A stretch of 64,000 nt of DNA from Amblyornis subalaris (GCA_018881555.1 JACAXG010000254.1:456568-520567); one strand, 5' to 3'; counted from the first letter of the stretch, positions 35,501 through 49,466 are shown. Program-made: numbers and translations. The notes: generated by a model from the sequence alone, not told the origin.

Positions 35501-36593
35501 AGCAGGATTTAAATGTTTGATGAAAAAATCTGATAATCTCATAGAAAAAGTGTCCCAAATCAAACATATTGTCTAATAGTGTCTGACTATTAACCATCTT
35601 TTTATGATTAATTTATTAAATAGCTTTGTTCCTCTTGCTGTGCATTCATCTGTTTTAAGGAGAGTAACCTCTGGAGACCAGTTTTGTGCTGTGCAGGAGC
35701 CAGAAGCTGGAAACAGAAAAGACACTTAAAATGGTAAGAAAATTGAAAAAAGAGCTTGGTTCCATAAGTAGTAATAAAACGTATCATTTATGAAAAAAAC
35801 CCTAAAATACCATAAAACCCAAAATAGATGCATGTGTGCATCTCTGTAGGTATTTGTGCATTACTGAGCACTGTACAGATCCACCCCTGTGTACGTATAG
35901 GCATACATATAGGTATTTTATAAAATAAATAAGCACAATAAAGAAAAGCAATGTGACATTTTGGTATCACCATGGGCATTTGCAGTGTGCCTCTAAGACC
36001 TGCATAAATAAAATTATATTTTGCATATATCTGTGTTACATATTTTAATGCCTATGTGTTCACCAATTTTTTTTTTAATTCCATATAAATTTTATTTTGT
36101 ACTTTCTGCATCTTGATTTTTTGCTCTTAGCTGCAAAAGAACACATAAGGAGGTTTGTTTGGGAAGTGAATGTTCTTTTATGTTTTCTTTCTCATCTGGA
36201 AAAACAGAAAAGGAGGAACAGCAAAAGGAAAATGCTCTGAATATTATTTGCTTTTTGTTTAATTAATTGGTAGAATAAGAACACAAAACAACAACAAAAC
36301 CGAAAAAAAGCAGTTGAGTGAAGGAAATACATGCACCTCTCTGAGTGCCCATGAGCTGAGGCGTGTGAACTCACCCGTGTCAACCACACTGCCAAGCTGT
36401 GGACATGTGTGTCTTGCCAACAAGAGAGAAACAAAACTGTTCTGCAGAATTCAGTGAGATCATTTCAGATGTGTAACACAAGGTTGTTGGGGAGAAAAAA
36501 ACAACCTGACAACACCACAAGCTCAGTGCTCTGGGGTGTATTTCCCTGCATGTTTCTCTGGGCTCTGATGATTTGCTTGTGATGTTTTTTTTT
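32571..36593. other. Gene-free AT-rich region
   Basis: No exon, RNA gene or transposon recognised. Only short A/T runs and an A/C-rich tract near 36,275-36,310. Confidence 0.45.
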
Positions 36594-36703
36594 CCAGGAA
36601 CTGCAGTGCAAAGGCAATAACATATTTATTTAATCTCACATGCTTTTCCCAGGCACTGCAGTGCAAAGGCAATAACATATTTCTTTAATCTCACATGTTG
36701 TCC
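36594..36703 (+). repeat. Tandem duplication of a 55-bp segment
   Basis: Copy 1 (36,594-36,648) and copy 2 (36,649-36,703) both start CCAGG, share CTGCAGTGCAAAGGCAATAA, and differ at about 5 of 55 positions. Each is preceded by a T-run, so each begins with a splice-acceptor-like TTTTCCAG. No coding function is evident. Confidence 0.9.
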
Positions 36704-37379
36704 TGTGGAATTGGCAGCTTTTCCAGCATCGACTTGGAACGCAGGGGAGCACCTAATTCCAGACAAAAGCCTCTTTTAAAAAAAGAAACTGAAAGCAGCT
36801 GCCAAATGCTTGCTTAAGTGGTGTGGTTTTGGGAAGTATTTTATTATGTTTCGTCGTTACTCTTCCATCTACTTACTTTTGAATCAATCCTTATGGTTGA
36901 ACCCAGACTTCCTGCTGCCAGCTCAGTCATAGCAGCCAACAGCAGCTGCACCAGGACAGCACACCCAGCAAGGGATCCTGCTGTTCCCTCTGCTCCCACA
37001 GAAACTCTGCTGGAACAGCAGGCTGGGGAGCATCAGTGGTGGTCCCAGCTCTGTCAGGACACACGTGCCCACACAGGATATCGCCCCTGGTTTCAGTGCC
37101 AAGTGCAGCGTTTGTGGCCCCTGATGGGCTGAACCAGGCCTGTTGCTGTAACACAAAATCTTGCAGAAACTGACAGCAGGGGCACAGCAAAATGTGATGG
37201 TGGAGTTGCTCCCAACCTGAAGTTTGGGATGAAAAGGTGTGTGCTTAATGCAGTGGTTCAGTTTGGTCGTGCCAGTGCAGTTAGTCAGTTAGGGGTTATC
37301 TAAGCCCTGAAGATTTTGTCCCCCTCTGTGGCAGCCCGGGCCCAATTCCCCTCCACTGCAGAGAGCCCACACCAGGGAT
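36704..37379. other. Gene-free stretch before the old LTR
   Basis: Somewhat more GC-rich than its surroundings from about 36,910. I recognise no element or exon. Confidence 0.4.
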
Positions 37380-38385
37380 TGTATTGGGTTTGTGTGCCAG
37401 GGTTTGGAAGCAGAGGGTGGCTTCTGTGAGAAGCTGCTGGAAACTTCCCCCGTGTCCAGCAGAGCCAATGCCACCAGCTCCAGGGTGGTCCCAGTACTGA
37501 CCAAGGCTGAGCCCATCAGAGATGGTAGTAATGACTCTGTGATAACATGCTTAGGAAGGAAAAGAAAGGCTATTGCACAGATGTCATTGCAGACATTGAA
37601 GAGAGGAGTGAGAATGTGTGAGAGGAACAGCTCTGCAGACACCCAGGGCAGTGCAGGAGGGGCAGGAGCTGCTCCAGGCACTGGAGCTGAGATTCCCCTC
37701 TAGACCGAGGCACACCCCATGGAGAGGCAGCTGTGTCCCTGCAGCCCATGGAGGGCAGGGGACGCAGACATCCACCTGCAATCCCTGCAGGAGCCCACAC
37801 CGGACCAGGGGGATGCCTGAAAGGGGGATGTGACCCCGTGGGAACTCCTGTGCTGGAGCAGGGTCCTGGCAGGGATCTGCAGACCTGAGGAGAGAGGATT
37901 CCATGCTGCAGCAGGTTTGCTGGCAGGACTTGTGACCCCATGGGGGACCCATGCTGGAGCAGGCTGCGCTTGAAGGACTGACCACGTGGAAGAGTGACCC
38001 ACATGGCAGCAGTTCATGGAAAACTGTTGCCTGTGGGATGGACTCACACTGGAGAAGTTCATGGAGAACTGTCTCCTGTGGGAGGGACTCCACACAGGAG
38101 CAGTGGGAGAAACAACAGGTGATGAACTGACCTAACCCCCATCCTCCCTGTTTTTAAGATTTATTTTACTTCTCATTATCCTGCTCTGATTTATTTAACA
38201 ATAAATTCAATTAATATCCTCAAGTTCAGTCTATTTTGCCCACGATAGCAATCAGTGAGTGATGTCTCCTGGTCCTTAACTCATGAACCTTTTCCTGTAT
38301 TTCCTCTCACCTGCCCACTCGGAGAGGGGAGTGATAAAGTGGCTTTGGTGGATGCCTGGCACCCAGCCAGGGTCAACCCACTGCA
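37380..38385 (+). mobile_element. Old, decayed avian LTR (ERVL-like), about 1 kb
   Basis: Starts TGTATTGGGTTTGTG and ends GGGTCAACCCACTGCA. It contains the GGTGGCTTCTGTGAGAAGCT, GATGAACTGACC and CTGGCACCCAGCCAGGGTC blocks I know from a common bird LTR family. A poly(A) signal AATAAA lies at 38,200-38,205, so it is in plus orientation. The middle (about 37,730-38,110) is a set of diverged repeated blocks with CATGGGGGACCCATGCTGGA-like cores. Sites that are CCCGTGGG in the family are mostly CCCATGG or CCTGTGG here, the mark of CpG decay. No matching target duplication remains at these edges. The family name was not assigned. Confidence 0.75.
38200..38205 (+). terminator. LTR poly(A) signal AATAAA
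   Basis: AATAAA within the old LTR at the position expected for its R region. It supports the plus orientation. Confidence 0.55.
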
Positions 38386-38949
38386 GGTGCAGGGATGCTC
38401 CCACCACAAAGCCAAGATGCCCTGTGTGTGCCACCACAGGGCTCTGTCACCAAAATGAGCACAGGGTTTGGGAAATGACACCTGAAGGCGGCTGCAACCA
38501 CCCCAGGGAATGAGTGAAGACAAAAGCACAGACCTCCTGAACATGGAGGTTCTTACCACCAGCTTAATCCAAGGAACATCATTTACCCTGTTCATTTTCC
38601 CAGTCAGAAATCGGGTTTCCTTTTAAAACATCACGCACTTCAAGCTGCTTGCTGTTTTCTTCAACCCCTGATCCATATTAATTCCCACTAATCAGAGAAC
38701 ACTTTGGAAGTTTTAAGAGTTTATTTGCAGTTGTGTGCCATCTTGCATGGCTGCCAGAAAGAGTAATGGAATGGATGATGAGCCATCTTCTTGGCAAGAG
38801 TGGGGATGGATGCTAGCTCATGCTGTAGTGAATATGGAAGAAAGAGCAATGAGGTTTATTTTCAATGCAAATCTTAACTAAATAAAGCTGGTGTTAAACT
38901 GAATATTGGTTTTTTCCCTCTTCACAGAGCACAATATTAATTCTTTGCA
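38386..38949. other. Gene-free stretch after the old LTR
   Basis: No feature recognised. Confidence 0.4.
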
Positions 38950-39010
38950 TATCTAAATCTAAATAGATATATAGATAGAAATACATATATAGATAGATAT
39001 AGATACATAT
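38950..39010. repeat. Imperfect ATAG/GATA microsatellite
   Basis: About 60 bp of mixed AGAT, ATAT and ACAT tetramers and hexamers (AAATCTAAATCT start, then ATAGATAG blocks). Confidence 0.8.
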
Positions 39011-42000
39011 TCTGATTCTCTACAAAGGTTAGTTCTGATGATGCCTAAATCAAGTAGATCCTCTCCCTCCACAACCACTTCACCAGCTTGCTCTCAAAGC
39101 AAGTACTGACACTACATCTTCAACAGAGGTAAAAGATGCATTAGCTCACAAGGGTCTAGCCTCTTTTTCCTCGCAAAGCAAGGTGTCTGTTGGGATAACA
39201 ATTCTGTGATGTAGTAATTCCCACAAGAATCTCTTTCAAAAATCCATACCAACTTTATGGGGGTATTTGATTGGAGGACTGAGAGGGCGAGAATTTGTGT
39301 CTTTCAGGATTGCCAAAGCCAAGAGTCTGTGCAGCTTCAAGCAGAGATGTTGAATGTGCAAAACACGTGGCCTGGGTTAAATCCACAAGATTTGCACTCA
39401 GGATCATTCATGGAATGAATGAATTATTGACAGTGTATCAAAACCAGCTGCATTTTCAATGTTTCAGGAATTCTGTGGGTTTATGCTAATCAATTTTCGC
39501 AGATAAAATCCTGGTTGTTGAAAGCATCAGTACTTGTGCAAGTGTGTCATGGACGTTTCCTGTGAAAGCCTCAAGCACAACTGATTTTTCTGAGCAAATT
39601 AATGACTTGGCTTCTATTTTAACTGGCAATAACCCCAAATTAATCTTCACATCTAATTGGGGTTTTTTTTAGAAATTTCATAGAGCAAGAAGTGAGCTGA
39701 GAAAAAAGTTCAAAATAACCAGTTGGAAAAGGAAGAAAAACAATCGTTGGTGTAATTTTAATTGGGAACGAATCATTTTTTAAGAGATTTGAACCTTTTA
39801 AGAAAGAATGAAAGAGTGGGGAGATCCAGATTAGATATGCACAGTAGATAAAGACTCTACCAGCAAGCGTCAAAGCTGGTCCTTTTTAATTAGTGTGAGT
39901 GACTGGACAAAGTAACAGCACCCCAGAGCAACAAGCAACATCAGCCTTTGGCACCAAGTTTTAATCCAAGGGCACTGGTCTTGCAACTTCTGCCCCTTGC
40001 TTGGGGAAACTAGTGAATGGTAGCAAAGAGAAGAGCATTAAAAAGAAATCACTCTCTGTGAGGGACAAAGAGAAAACCCTCCTCAGCTTCTACGTGCTCT
40101 TGTCTCAAACCTAAACAAAGAAATTTCGGGACAAGGTTATGGCATTATGTCCCAAAGAGCTGAAGACCTGCAGTGCCTTCAGTGTGATGTGCCCGTGAGA
40201 GAACTTGAATTTTCTTTCTGAAGATGTAGAAGGAAAAATGTTGACGATGGCTGCATACAAATCATAAGATATTTTCAGTTTATAAATTTGTGCTATTCTC
40301 AGAAATAAAAGAATTAATGAATCTCAACTGCAAAGGTCATTTGGACTCCAGTATGGATTAATACACTACCTGCATCTGAATTCCTTAATTGCAAAAATGC
40401 ACCAGCAAATTTATCGATATATACACACATAGAAGTGTGTATTACTTTTTCCATCTCAGAAAAATAAATCAAAAGCAGGGAAACTGTGTATTTGTAAGCT
40501 TTTGTCAATAAATTTGTTCTTAGCTTGAGATCTTGCTACACCAAATTGCAGCCCGAAGCAAAGTTTTGTGGTTTGGGAATAGTTATAAATCCCTAAAATT
40601 ATGGTTTTGTAATGGAAACCATGACAGACCCTTAATTATAGCAGTAAGAACATGAGATTTAGCAATACATATTAATATCTCCTTGGAAAATATAATTGCA
40701 AAGCAATTAGGCATTAGGCTGCCTGTCTACCAACTCTTTCTCCCCCTCAGGAGAAAGCTGAAAGTGATATTAAGATTAATTTTAAATCACCTGGGAGGAA
40801 TCATGCTGGGTCTGCAGCACAGCAGCACATCGTGTGTCCTTGCAAGGTTCCACTGGCCTTGGGGCACTGGGCTGCAGACAGAGATGTCCCTGTCCATCTG
40901 AAGAGGGGAGGCTCACTCAGGGCTGCTTGGCCATCAGCTTTCAGCCGCCCTTTGGCTGCTGCTCGTGGCATCTGGAGCATTTTGTCCCTATCCCCGAGCT
41001 GTGGGGCACAGCACCAGTCACCGTGGCTGTTTGGGACCACCGTGTTCCTCTCAGGGGTCAGACCGAGCTCTGTCCCTCCCCTCGGCCAAACAGGTCACCC
41101 TGACCAAGCTGCTGTGTGAGAAGTCAGGTGCCAGAGGAATTTCCTCAGGAGTATGTCCTGGAATGTCATTACTGCTGCTGGTTTGAGTCAAGAGAATATG
41201 AAAGGTGCAGAGGTCACCTTAATGCTGGACTGATAGAATCCAGTCAGGAGATGACTAAGCAGACTTCAGAACTGAGCTTCACTGGGTTTTGTGGATCCAG
41301 AAAAGTGAGGGTGGACTGCAGGTCTCCCTGGCTCTGACTAGTTTTCATCCCTGGCGTGCTTACCTGCTATTTCTGAACACCTCAAAAAGCCACCATCACA
41401 GAAATTCCAGTGTTACCATCTGTATTTTCTCTGGATGCTGGGCAGAGTCCACAGCCTTACTAATCGTGTGGAAAATCCCATGGCAGGGCTGGTGTCTTGC
41501 TCCATCTTGTGCAGCTCTCCTCCATCAACACCTTTACAGCTCTGCTACCCTGACCAGTCCTGCCAGACTTCCCTACCCAGTCAGTCCTTGGAGGGCTTGG
41601 AGGTTCCATCAGGAAAAAGGCAGAGTTATGCCTATAGTTTTGCCAGGCAGCATCATGAAGACACTGAACAGTGTCTCCCTGTTTTGCTTTTTTTCTGTTG
41701 GTATTTGGGATGAGGAGGAAAACACATTCACAGAGGACTAGTTGCAGAGCTCTGTGCATCCCATCCTTTTGTTCTTTCTCCCTCCTCCTCCCACTTCTGT
41801 TTGCCACCTGGCATTCCCATCACATATTTCCACACAGATCCTGAAACCTGACTTGGCCCAAGACTAGGATATTGGCTCAGATTTCTGATCATAGTTGCTA
41901 TTGCCCTTCCTTCTTATTTTGTCACAACCATCGGGCTGGGTGGCATATTCCCTGAAAACTCCTACAAATCACAGCTTTCCTGGTCCCTTGGGCAGGTTTG

Positions 42001-45000
42001 GTGTGGGTGCACAGACTCATAAGAGCACTCCCCTGGCAAAAAACACATATCCTTCCCCTTTTGTTGCATAATGCAGTTCAAATCTGTATAGTACCACTAA
42101 AAAGACTAATAGTGTCTTTTACAGTGAAATGGATGGATTCTAGGCACTCTAACAGAAAATAAGGTTTTGTTTCTGTTTTCTTTATGCCTCCAGTTTCTGT
42201 AACTACAGCAAAGCCACCCTTAGACTATTTAACCTATGTTTATTTTTTTCAGAAGGGGTTGAAGGTCTTGTGTTTAAGCAATGCATGCTTTTTAACTAGC
42301 TAATGAAATATCAAAGCCTCCACCCCAGAACAGTTTTTCCTTATAAGCATGTATATTTTGGGGTAACTGCCACTCTCTGAACAGCCTGTGAGCCTGGAAA
42401 ACTTCTCCTTTTGTGCTGTAAGCTGTCCCATGTCAGACTGAAAATTAAAAGATGCATTTTTACTGAACAGCAAACAAACTCCTGTGGGCAGCTCAGTTAC
42501 GTCTTAGGAGTACAAGGTCAGATATTCCTTTGAAAGGCAGACTATTTCCCAAAAATTGTGTTTTCCCAAACCAGCAGCAGCACAGGGTGACAGGAACAAA
42601 TCAGACACCACTGACTTTTCAATAATAAAGTTTTGAGGTGGTGAGCTCATACCAGATAGAATCTGTATTGTGACAGGCAGCTTCCCACTAAATTTGGTGG
42701 AAAACTAAGGATACATTGTCTCAGGATGTCACTGACAAAATAAGGACCTATGGAAGTTACAAAGGCATGCAAGATTTTTGGAATTGTATCTCTTTCATTA
42801 GTGCTAATTTGGACATTTGTAAAAAACACACATAAATAAATGGTTTATTCCTTTGTGGGGAATTTACATGTGCAAAAAGGCAGGGCTTCAGGTGCTGTAG
42901 TGAAAAGGAACTTAGGATGAGGGTGGGGGAAGTGGAATTTATTCCTGAGGCTGGATACGAAGTCACTCAGCACAAGACCTGTATTATTATTACAGATGTC
43001 ATGGAAGGTAAGGAAGATCATTCACCTTTCTTCCTCTAACTAATAGCTTAGCATTTACATTTCAGAGTTTGAAAAGGATTTTATGTCGCCTTTACATTTT
43101 TAATGTCCAAAATTATAGTTTTACTCCATTGTTCAATGAAAATATTTAATACATGCAAGTAGAAGTGCCAAAACCCAATTATATTTATGTAGTGAAAATG
43201 TTGCCTTGAAATAAAAAATTATATTTTCATCCTTTTATCATCATTCCTGGTAAAAAAACTGCTGAGGAAATACTATGAGATTGGAGAAGATGTTAGTAGT
43301 CAGTAGGAATTCTAATGGAGAGCACTGACAAGGATTTGGCCTGACAAGTTTCATTAATTGGAGTATTAATTATTCTATAGACTACTGGAAGTGACAGGAA
43401 CTCTAGAGTCTAATAAACTCAATGGATTTAGATACATGTAACATACTTACATACTTCTTTACATAAAATAATTTACTAGCTAAAAGAACGAGATTTAAAA
43501 AGAAAAAACCCAACCAACCCATCATTTTATATGAACTTTTTAGACAGGGAAAATGAAAGATTTTCCACAAGACACTGTGTTCCCAATATGATTCAGCTCC
43601 CTGTCAGCATGGGCAGTCTATGAAGCCTGTAAGGAAGATGAAATTGGCAGGGATGCTCACAGCAATAATACTCTTTAAAGCAGCACTCTTATTATTCTGC
43701 GTTATATCCTGAACAAGATCTTATGCATTCTTTTCGTGTGCGCACAAAATAGGGTTTAAATTCGTTAGCACATGCTTGGGAAACAACCAGTGCATAGGAA
43801 TGTGGTTTCGTGTGGGTATGAAAAGCCTGAACATCTGTTCCTTTGGCGTAATAAATGCAATCACTCCTCCTAGACCCATGATCTTCCTTCCAGCTTCAAC
43901 CAGGGCACACAAAAGCATGAAAACATGAATGCTCTTCTCTCTAAAACAAGGGAATGTTTCCACTTGGATTTACAGTGCGCAGTGAAACAGGAAAGGATGC
44001 CCCACCAAAGGAGAGGCAGTTCATTTGTCAATGCAAATCTGCCACCCTCTCGAGCTTTTCTTGCTTGTAGGAGGACACAAAGCCACGTGTCCTGTCCTGC
44101 TTTGCAAGGAGTGTGTCTGTTAGGGCTGCACGGGCTTGTTGGAGGCTGTGCTGCTTTTTTCTAGTCTACAACTGAGTTTGCCCTGCAAAGCCTGAACAGC
44201 AGATCAGCTGGAGGGGAGAGTCTCATTGCAGAAGAAAAGGGACATGCCCAGAGTGGAGCAGCTCCCCTCAGACAGAGGATGGATTTCTTCAGGGTGGTGA
44301 AAGGATTGAAGTCAGAAGCACAAACACTGTTATCTGAGAGAGTTGTGGACAGTCGGGCTTTTTTGGAAGAATAACAAAGGGTGATCAATTTGCCTCCAGT
44401 GCCACACCCAACACCACCACTTCCTGTTGTTCCAGCTGCCAAATCCAAGAGAACACACTTGTAGACCACCAGCAAACAGCAACACCTGGCTCCTAGACAT
44501 ACTTTGAAACCAAGGGTCAGTTTGCCTATTCAGGAAGATGATGAGCTCCGTGAGCAGAGATTGGCCTTAAACAATTTCTCTTGCCAGGAAAAAGGAGGAC
44601 TTTACACCAGTCACAGTACAGACAGGGGTAGGATTTGTGTAAGAGAGAGTGAACTTCTGTTACTGGACCCTTGAATATGATTGGCTAAATGTAGGGAAAT
44701 TATTCTTATCATCAAGGTAAAAAAAACCTCTTGTGCAGTTCAAAACTGACTCAGCCTGAACAGTGAAACCATCCCTACAAAAGAGTGTGGCTGATGTGCT
44801 CATTTGTGGCTTTGAGGAATTTACATGTGCTTCATTTACAGCACTATTAAGAGCAGGAAATTAGATCAACTCCTTCCCTGCTTCTTTTCACCAGCATTTA
44901 CTTAATTAAGAAAACAAGGAAGTAACTATATACAGTATTGAGTCTTTGAAGTTCTATAGGTAATAATAATGGCTTTATTACAGTAAAAAACCAGCAACTG

Positions 45001-47340
45001 GCATTGAAAAGTAAAGCTCTTCATACACAAAAGGTTTCACCAAAACAGCTATTTTGATTCTGTTTCAGAACACTTCACTGAGAATATTTTAAATGTTTGT
45101 AGATTTGGTTTGCATTTAGAGATCCTTGAGATTTTTCTTCTCTCAAAGCTCAGTATTACCATGTGATTTATAATTACTTCACGCAGTCCTGACAAATACT
45201 CCAAAGGAACTTCAGCCATAACTCACACCTGGAGCATTGGCAGTAATAAAAATTTGATACATATTAATCACAGACCTCAATAATTAATTCAGCATCTCAC
45301 AGAACGTGAGCATTTCACTCACAGTGAGGTTAACACCAGGTACCTGTTAATAGGAACCTTGACTCAGTTACATGATTAAAACCTTTTGCAGGTCAAAGCA
45401 TCTTTTGAGGGTAATGGGACCAGTCAAAGACTTTGGGTCAGATTGAGGATTATAGTATTTTGTAGAAAAGAAATTTAAAATGTGTGTGTGTTTGTTTGTT
45501 TGTGGTTTTTTTGCTTAATGATAATTGAATGCACTGAATCCCATCTCTTTGCATATAATAGACAGAGTTTGAAGAAAAGAAAAGCATTTGTACCCCTTCC
45601 ATTCCAGAGTCAGAATGCAGCAGTTTCTACCAATGTTTGTTATAAATGTTTAAATCTTGCTGATAATTGCCTAAATAGAGACATTATCTTGCCATTAACC
45701 ATTTCTACCAAAGGATGTAGCTGTGAATAAACTCCTGTATTTAAAGCAGAGGAACTAAAAGTCTCAGAAATCAATTTGTGACAAAACAAAGAGCATGTAT
45801 AACCAGAATGTCTTGAAAGACAAATGAAAATATTAACACATACCAGGAATGAGACAGATCCATACCCCTAGAACATCCCAAGGGAATCAAAATTCTGCAA
45901 GCAGGTGAAAATCTCAAACACAAAAGAGTAAATTAAATTGAGGAGATTGGAAATTTCCACACAGCAGCTTTAGTTTTGGTAGCAGACAGAACTCCAGGTC
46001 CCTGGAAGCGTTGCTTGGGACAAATCAATTTTTCAAACTGATTCTGCTGGTACTTCATTATTAGCTTGAGTTGTGTGTGTACCAGGTTTATTTTTGCCTT
46101 TTATTATTTGTGCTCCAGAGAATTTATTTTCATTTCCCAATCCAATAAAGAGAATTAGATTAAGACAGCCAATAAAAAAGAGCCTTCGAAACTGAAGTTT
46201 TTCATGAATGTCATAAATAGTAACCTACTTATCCCCTTACATATATAGTGGAAATAAAAAAAGTAAAGTGTTTACTTAAGCAGATCTGGAAGTCCTGTGT
46301 CTATACAGATGTTGCAAAAGTAGCAATTCCAAGAGCAGTGGATGAAAAAAAAGGCTCATTTCTATAAAAATATCACTGATTTAATTTCCAGCTGAAGTTT
46401 TTCCTATTATTTGTTTATTAAAAATGTCTCCTTTAGCTAAGTTGGTTCTAAATGGCTCAAAAACACCTGGAAAAAGGGCAAGGGGAGAGATGGGGGGAGA
46501 CTAAAATATGTCCAGTGTAATCTAAAATCTCACAAGAGTGTGACTTGCTTTCGAATTTGAGTTGACAAAAATGTCTGCTTTATATTTCTATTTCCATTGG
46601 TTATCGCTAACAAATATGTGGGGGGAGGCTAGTGCTTCAAATTCCAAGCCAATTCCACTTTTCTCTTTAAGGCTGTTCTCAAATCTAGATGTGCAGAAGG
46701 AAACAGACAGAGACAGACACCAATGGCCACGAGCCCTGAAGTGGGCAACACACCTCAGCAAAAACATGCTTTGAAACCTGTCTTGCTTTCCAGGTGACAC
46801 TGACGTACACTGAAGCACAAAAATATTCCAACGGGTTCAAAACATTCCAGCTGAACAAACTGATGTTCCATGAAGTTTAAGCCTTGACATGGCCATCACC
46901 ACCAGAGATTGCCAAAAGCCTCGAAAATTCCTTACCTCTGTGATGAGGCCCCCAGATACATTTGTGCACATTCGTAGAACTGGTTCCAAGGAACTTTGCT
47001 CAATGGAAATTGAATGGAGCTGAAGCCTTCTGTTCGGATATAAACATTATTCCCCAATCTACAAATTTCCCTTTCCATCTGGCTCCTGTGTGGGCTCCGG
47101 CACTCACTGCTGTGAAGAGAGGGAAGGCCTGGTCTGGGTTCCCTCTCCCCCATCCTGCCGTCCTCCCCAGCCTCTCTGCCTTCTGTCTGCCCTTGTTGCT
47201 TCCAGCAAATGTCACTCCAGCCCCTTCCTCAGTTATGGACTGCTGGGTGCTGCACTCTGCAGTTTGAAATGGTTAAGATGGCAGGAGTCACCCTGAGCTC
47301 AGAGCTCTACAGAACGTAGCATATCACTTCATATCACCTT
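39011..47340. other. Gene-free AT-rich region
   Basis: No supportable gene or transposon. A short GTTT/GT tract lies at 45,480-45,505. AT-rich blocks with repeated ATTAAT/TAAT (for example 43,350-43,380 and 45,250-45,290) could be conserved regulatory elements or chance; the sequence alone cannot tell. Confidence 0.4.
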
Positions 47341-47376
47341 CAGTAATTAGGATTTTCTCAGTAATTAGGATTTTCC
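47341..47376 (+). repeat. 18-bp tandem duplication
   Basis: CAGTAATTAGGATTTTCT and CAGTAATTAGGATTTTCC lie head to tail, with one mismatch. Confidence 0.9.
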
Positions 47377-49004
47377 AGACCGATGTGAGCTCCCTTTTCC
47401 CATGTTCTGGAGTGACTAATGCCGTGTGCATGCAGTAGAACAACATCAGGCTGATGTTACACACCTCATTTCTCTGCAAGGCTCCGTGGCTCAGGATCAC
47501 ACCAGCTTTCTTCACTTGTGTCCTCAGTGGCAGGCAAGGCTTCTCACCCACAGAGACTCCTGATCACATCTGAAAAGCAAGATATGGGTTCTTTTGTTTA
47601 TTCACATCCTTAGCCTGTCGAGCAGCACCCTTTCTGTGTGCTACTTCAGCTGAAAATATATTACTGGGGGAGAAAACCTGACTGTACTACACACTGTTTC
47701 ATTAAATAATTATTTACACAGTGTCAAAGACTCTTCAGGGGTCAAAAACAAAAGTAGAATTGTTGCTCCATTGGACATTACATTTTCTTTGAAACATTCT
47801 TCAAACAAAAACTTGTCTCACTGTACAAGAAAGTAACTTCTGACAGCAAATGGTCTTAAATGGTATCTTTTAGGAGAAAAGTTATTCATAAAAAATACCT
47901 CTAAGGAAGTTGATTAGCTACACCAAAAACTTTAGGAAATGTCAGAAAGATTTAGGTTGTCTGAGGAGGAAGTTAGGCACTGACAAAGGTGACAGTAGGT
48001 GTGACATGGTGTCAGCTGCAGGTGTACTTACTGCATGTGAGGGCTATAGATAGTGCTGAAACAAAACAAAAGAAAACAAAACAAAACCCCAAACTTTTGG
48101 CAGCAAAATTATTTTTGAGTGATTTAAAGACAACACTGGAAGGTTAACTGAAGATACCTGTGGAGATCTACCTGCTTTGAAGTGAATTAGTGTAATTATT
48201 GTAAGCAGTCATTCACCCCACAGCTGCTGCAATGTTGCTTAACAATGAGATCCTTACGTCTGTGAGCAAGACAGTGATGTGGGATTAGAGATGCAAGCAG
48301 GGGAAAAAGGAGGCAAGATTCCTTCCACTGAAAAGATCCTGCAAAAAAATTTTTTTACAGAATTTTCACTGAAAATAGCATCTTGTCTCTCCTGGCCTAT
48401 CTCAAGAGCATGATTTACATAATTTCATCAGCACACTGGTGTTGGGAACATGCAGAAAAGCAAAATTGGAATGTCTGAATGTGTCACAACTGCATAAACC
48501 CTCTTCTTTTCTCACTGCTCTGGGCTTTTGTACTTTTGATGGTCAGTTACTAGAACCTGCCTTGTTGTTTGCTTTTCCTCCCTCTTAATCGCCATATTTC
48601 TTGTAAAATTCCAGTGATAATTAATTTGCTGATAGCATATTCAGAGGGAGACAACACAAGTTTCCAAGTTAGGTATAAAAAATGGTCAATTGAGCAGCAA
48701 AGCATGGCCTTTGCTCACTCCAAATTTCACTTCTTTTGGAAGCAGACATTAGTTATAGCGCTGGAATGCTGTACTCGGGGCTGAGCACAGCAGTGAAAGC
48801 AGTTTAAGCTGATGATCACAGTTTTACTGTGAGAAGAAACACATACACACAAAATAAACCACAACATTGCACCACTGAAAGCTAAATATATCCAAATAGC
48901 CTCCTGTCTGAAGAGCTTTGGCTTGTTTTGTTTTTCCACGTACAGAAGGATTCTGTGAATCATCGGAAGCGCTGCATTTTCGCTCGGAGGTTGACTTTGA
49001 ATTT
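47377..49004. other. Gene-free stretch
   Basis: Contains an A-rich CAAAA tract at about 48,058-48,092. Nothing else recognised. Confidence 0.4.
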
Positions 49005-49410
49005 CGTAATGTCTTGGGGTGACTTTATGATGCTATATATCCCAATCGCCTGCTTAATGAAAAGATATTAACTCTGTGTCTTTAAGCTGGCTCGAGAAGC
49101 CAGGCACTGTGTTTTGGTTTTCTTCGAAGGTGTTTAGATTCCTGGTTCTTATCACTAGTTGTTGTGGTTCTCAGGAGAGAACTCTAGTCAGTCGTTTTCT
49201 ATAGCTGAAGGCGAAGGGACACTTCTTTTACCCTCTTTTTTCCCTGTCAGTTTTGGGCGCTGGTTTTACTCATATTGGAGGGAGTTAAAACTTACTTTTG
49301 GCTTTTTCCCTCCTTTGCCTGAAGCAAGGAAAGAAGACAGCTTTTTTCCGGGGACTGTGTTTGTTTTTTTCCTTCTTCCTTTGGAACTTTACGACAGACC
49401 ACTGAGCTCT

Positions 49411-49466
49411 GAGAGGCCTGCACCGTCCCAGGCCCGGAGAGAGGCCTGCACCATCCTAGGCCCGGA
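49411..49466 (+). repeat. 28-bp tandem duplication inside the LTR
   Basis: Two copies starting GAGAGGCCTGCACC (49,411-49,438 and 49,439-49,466) with two mismatches. The second is CpG-decayed at one site (CCGTCC to CCATCC). Confidence 0.88.

Noticed and set aside
37289..38095. Frames of 130-169 codons on the minus strand
   Set aside because: Antisense to the old LTR; arise from its repeated blocks.
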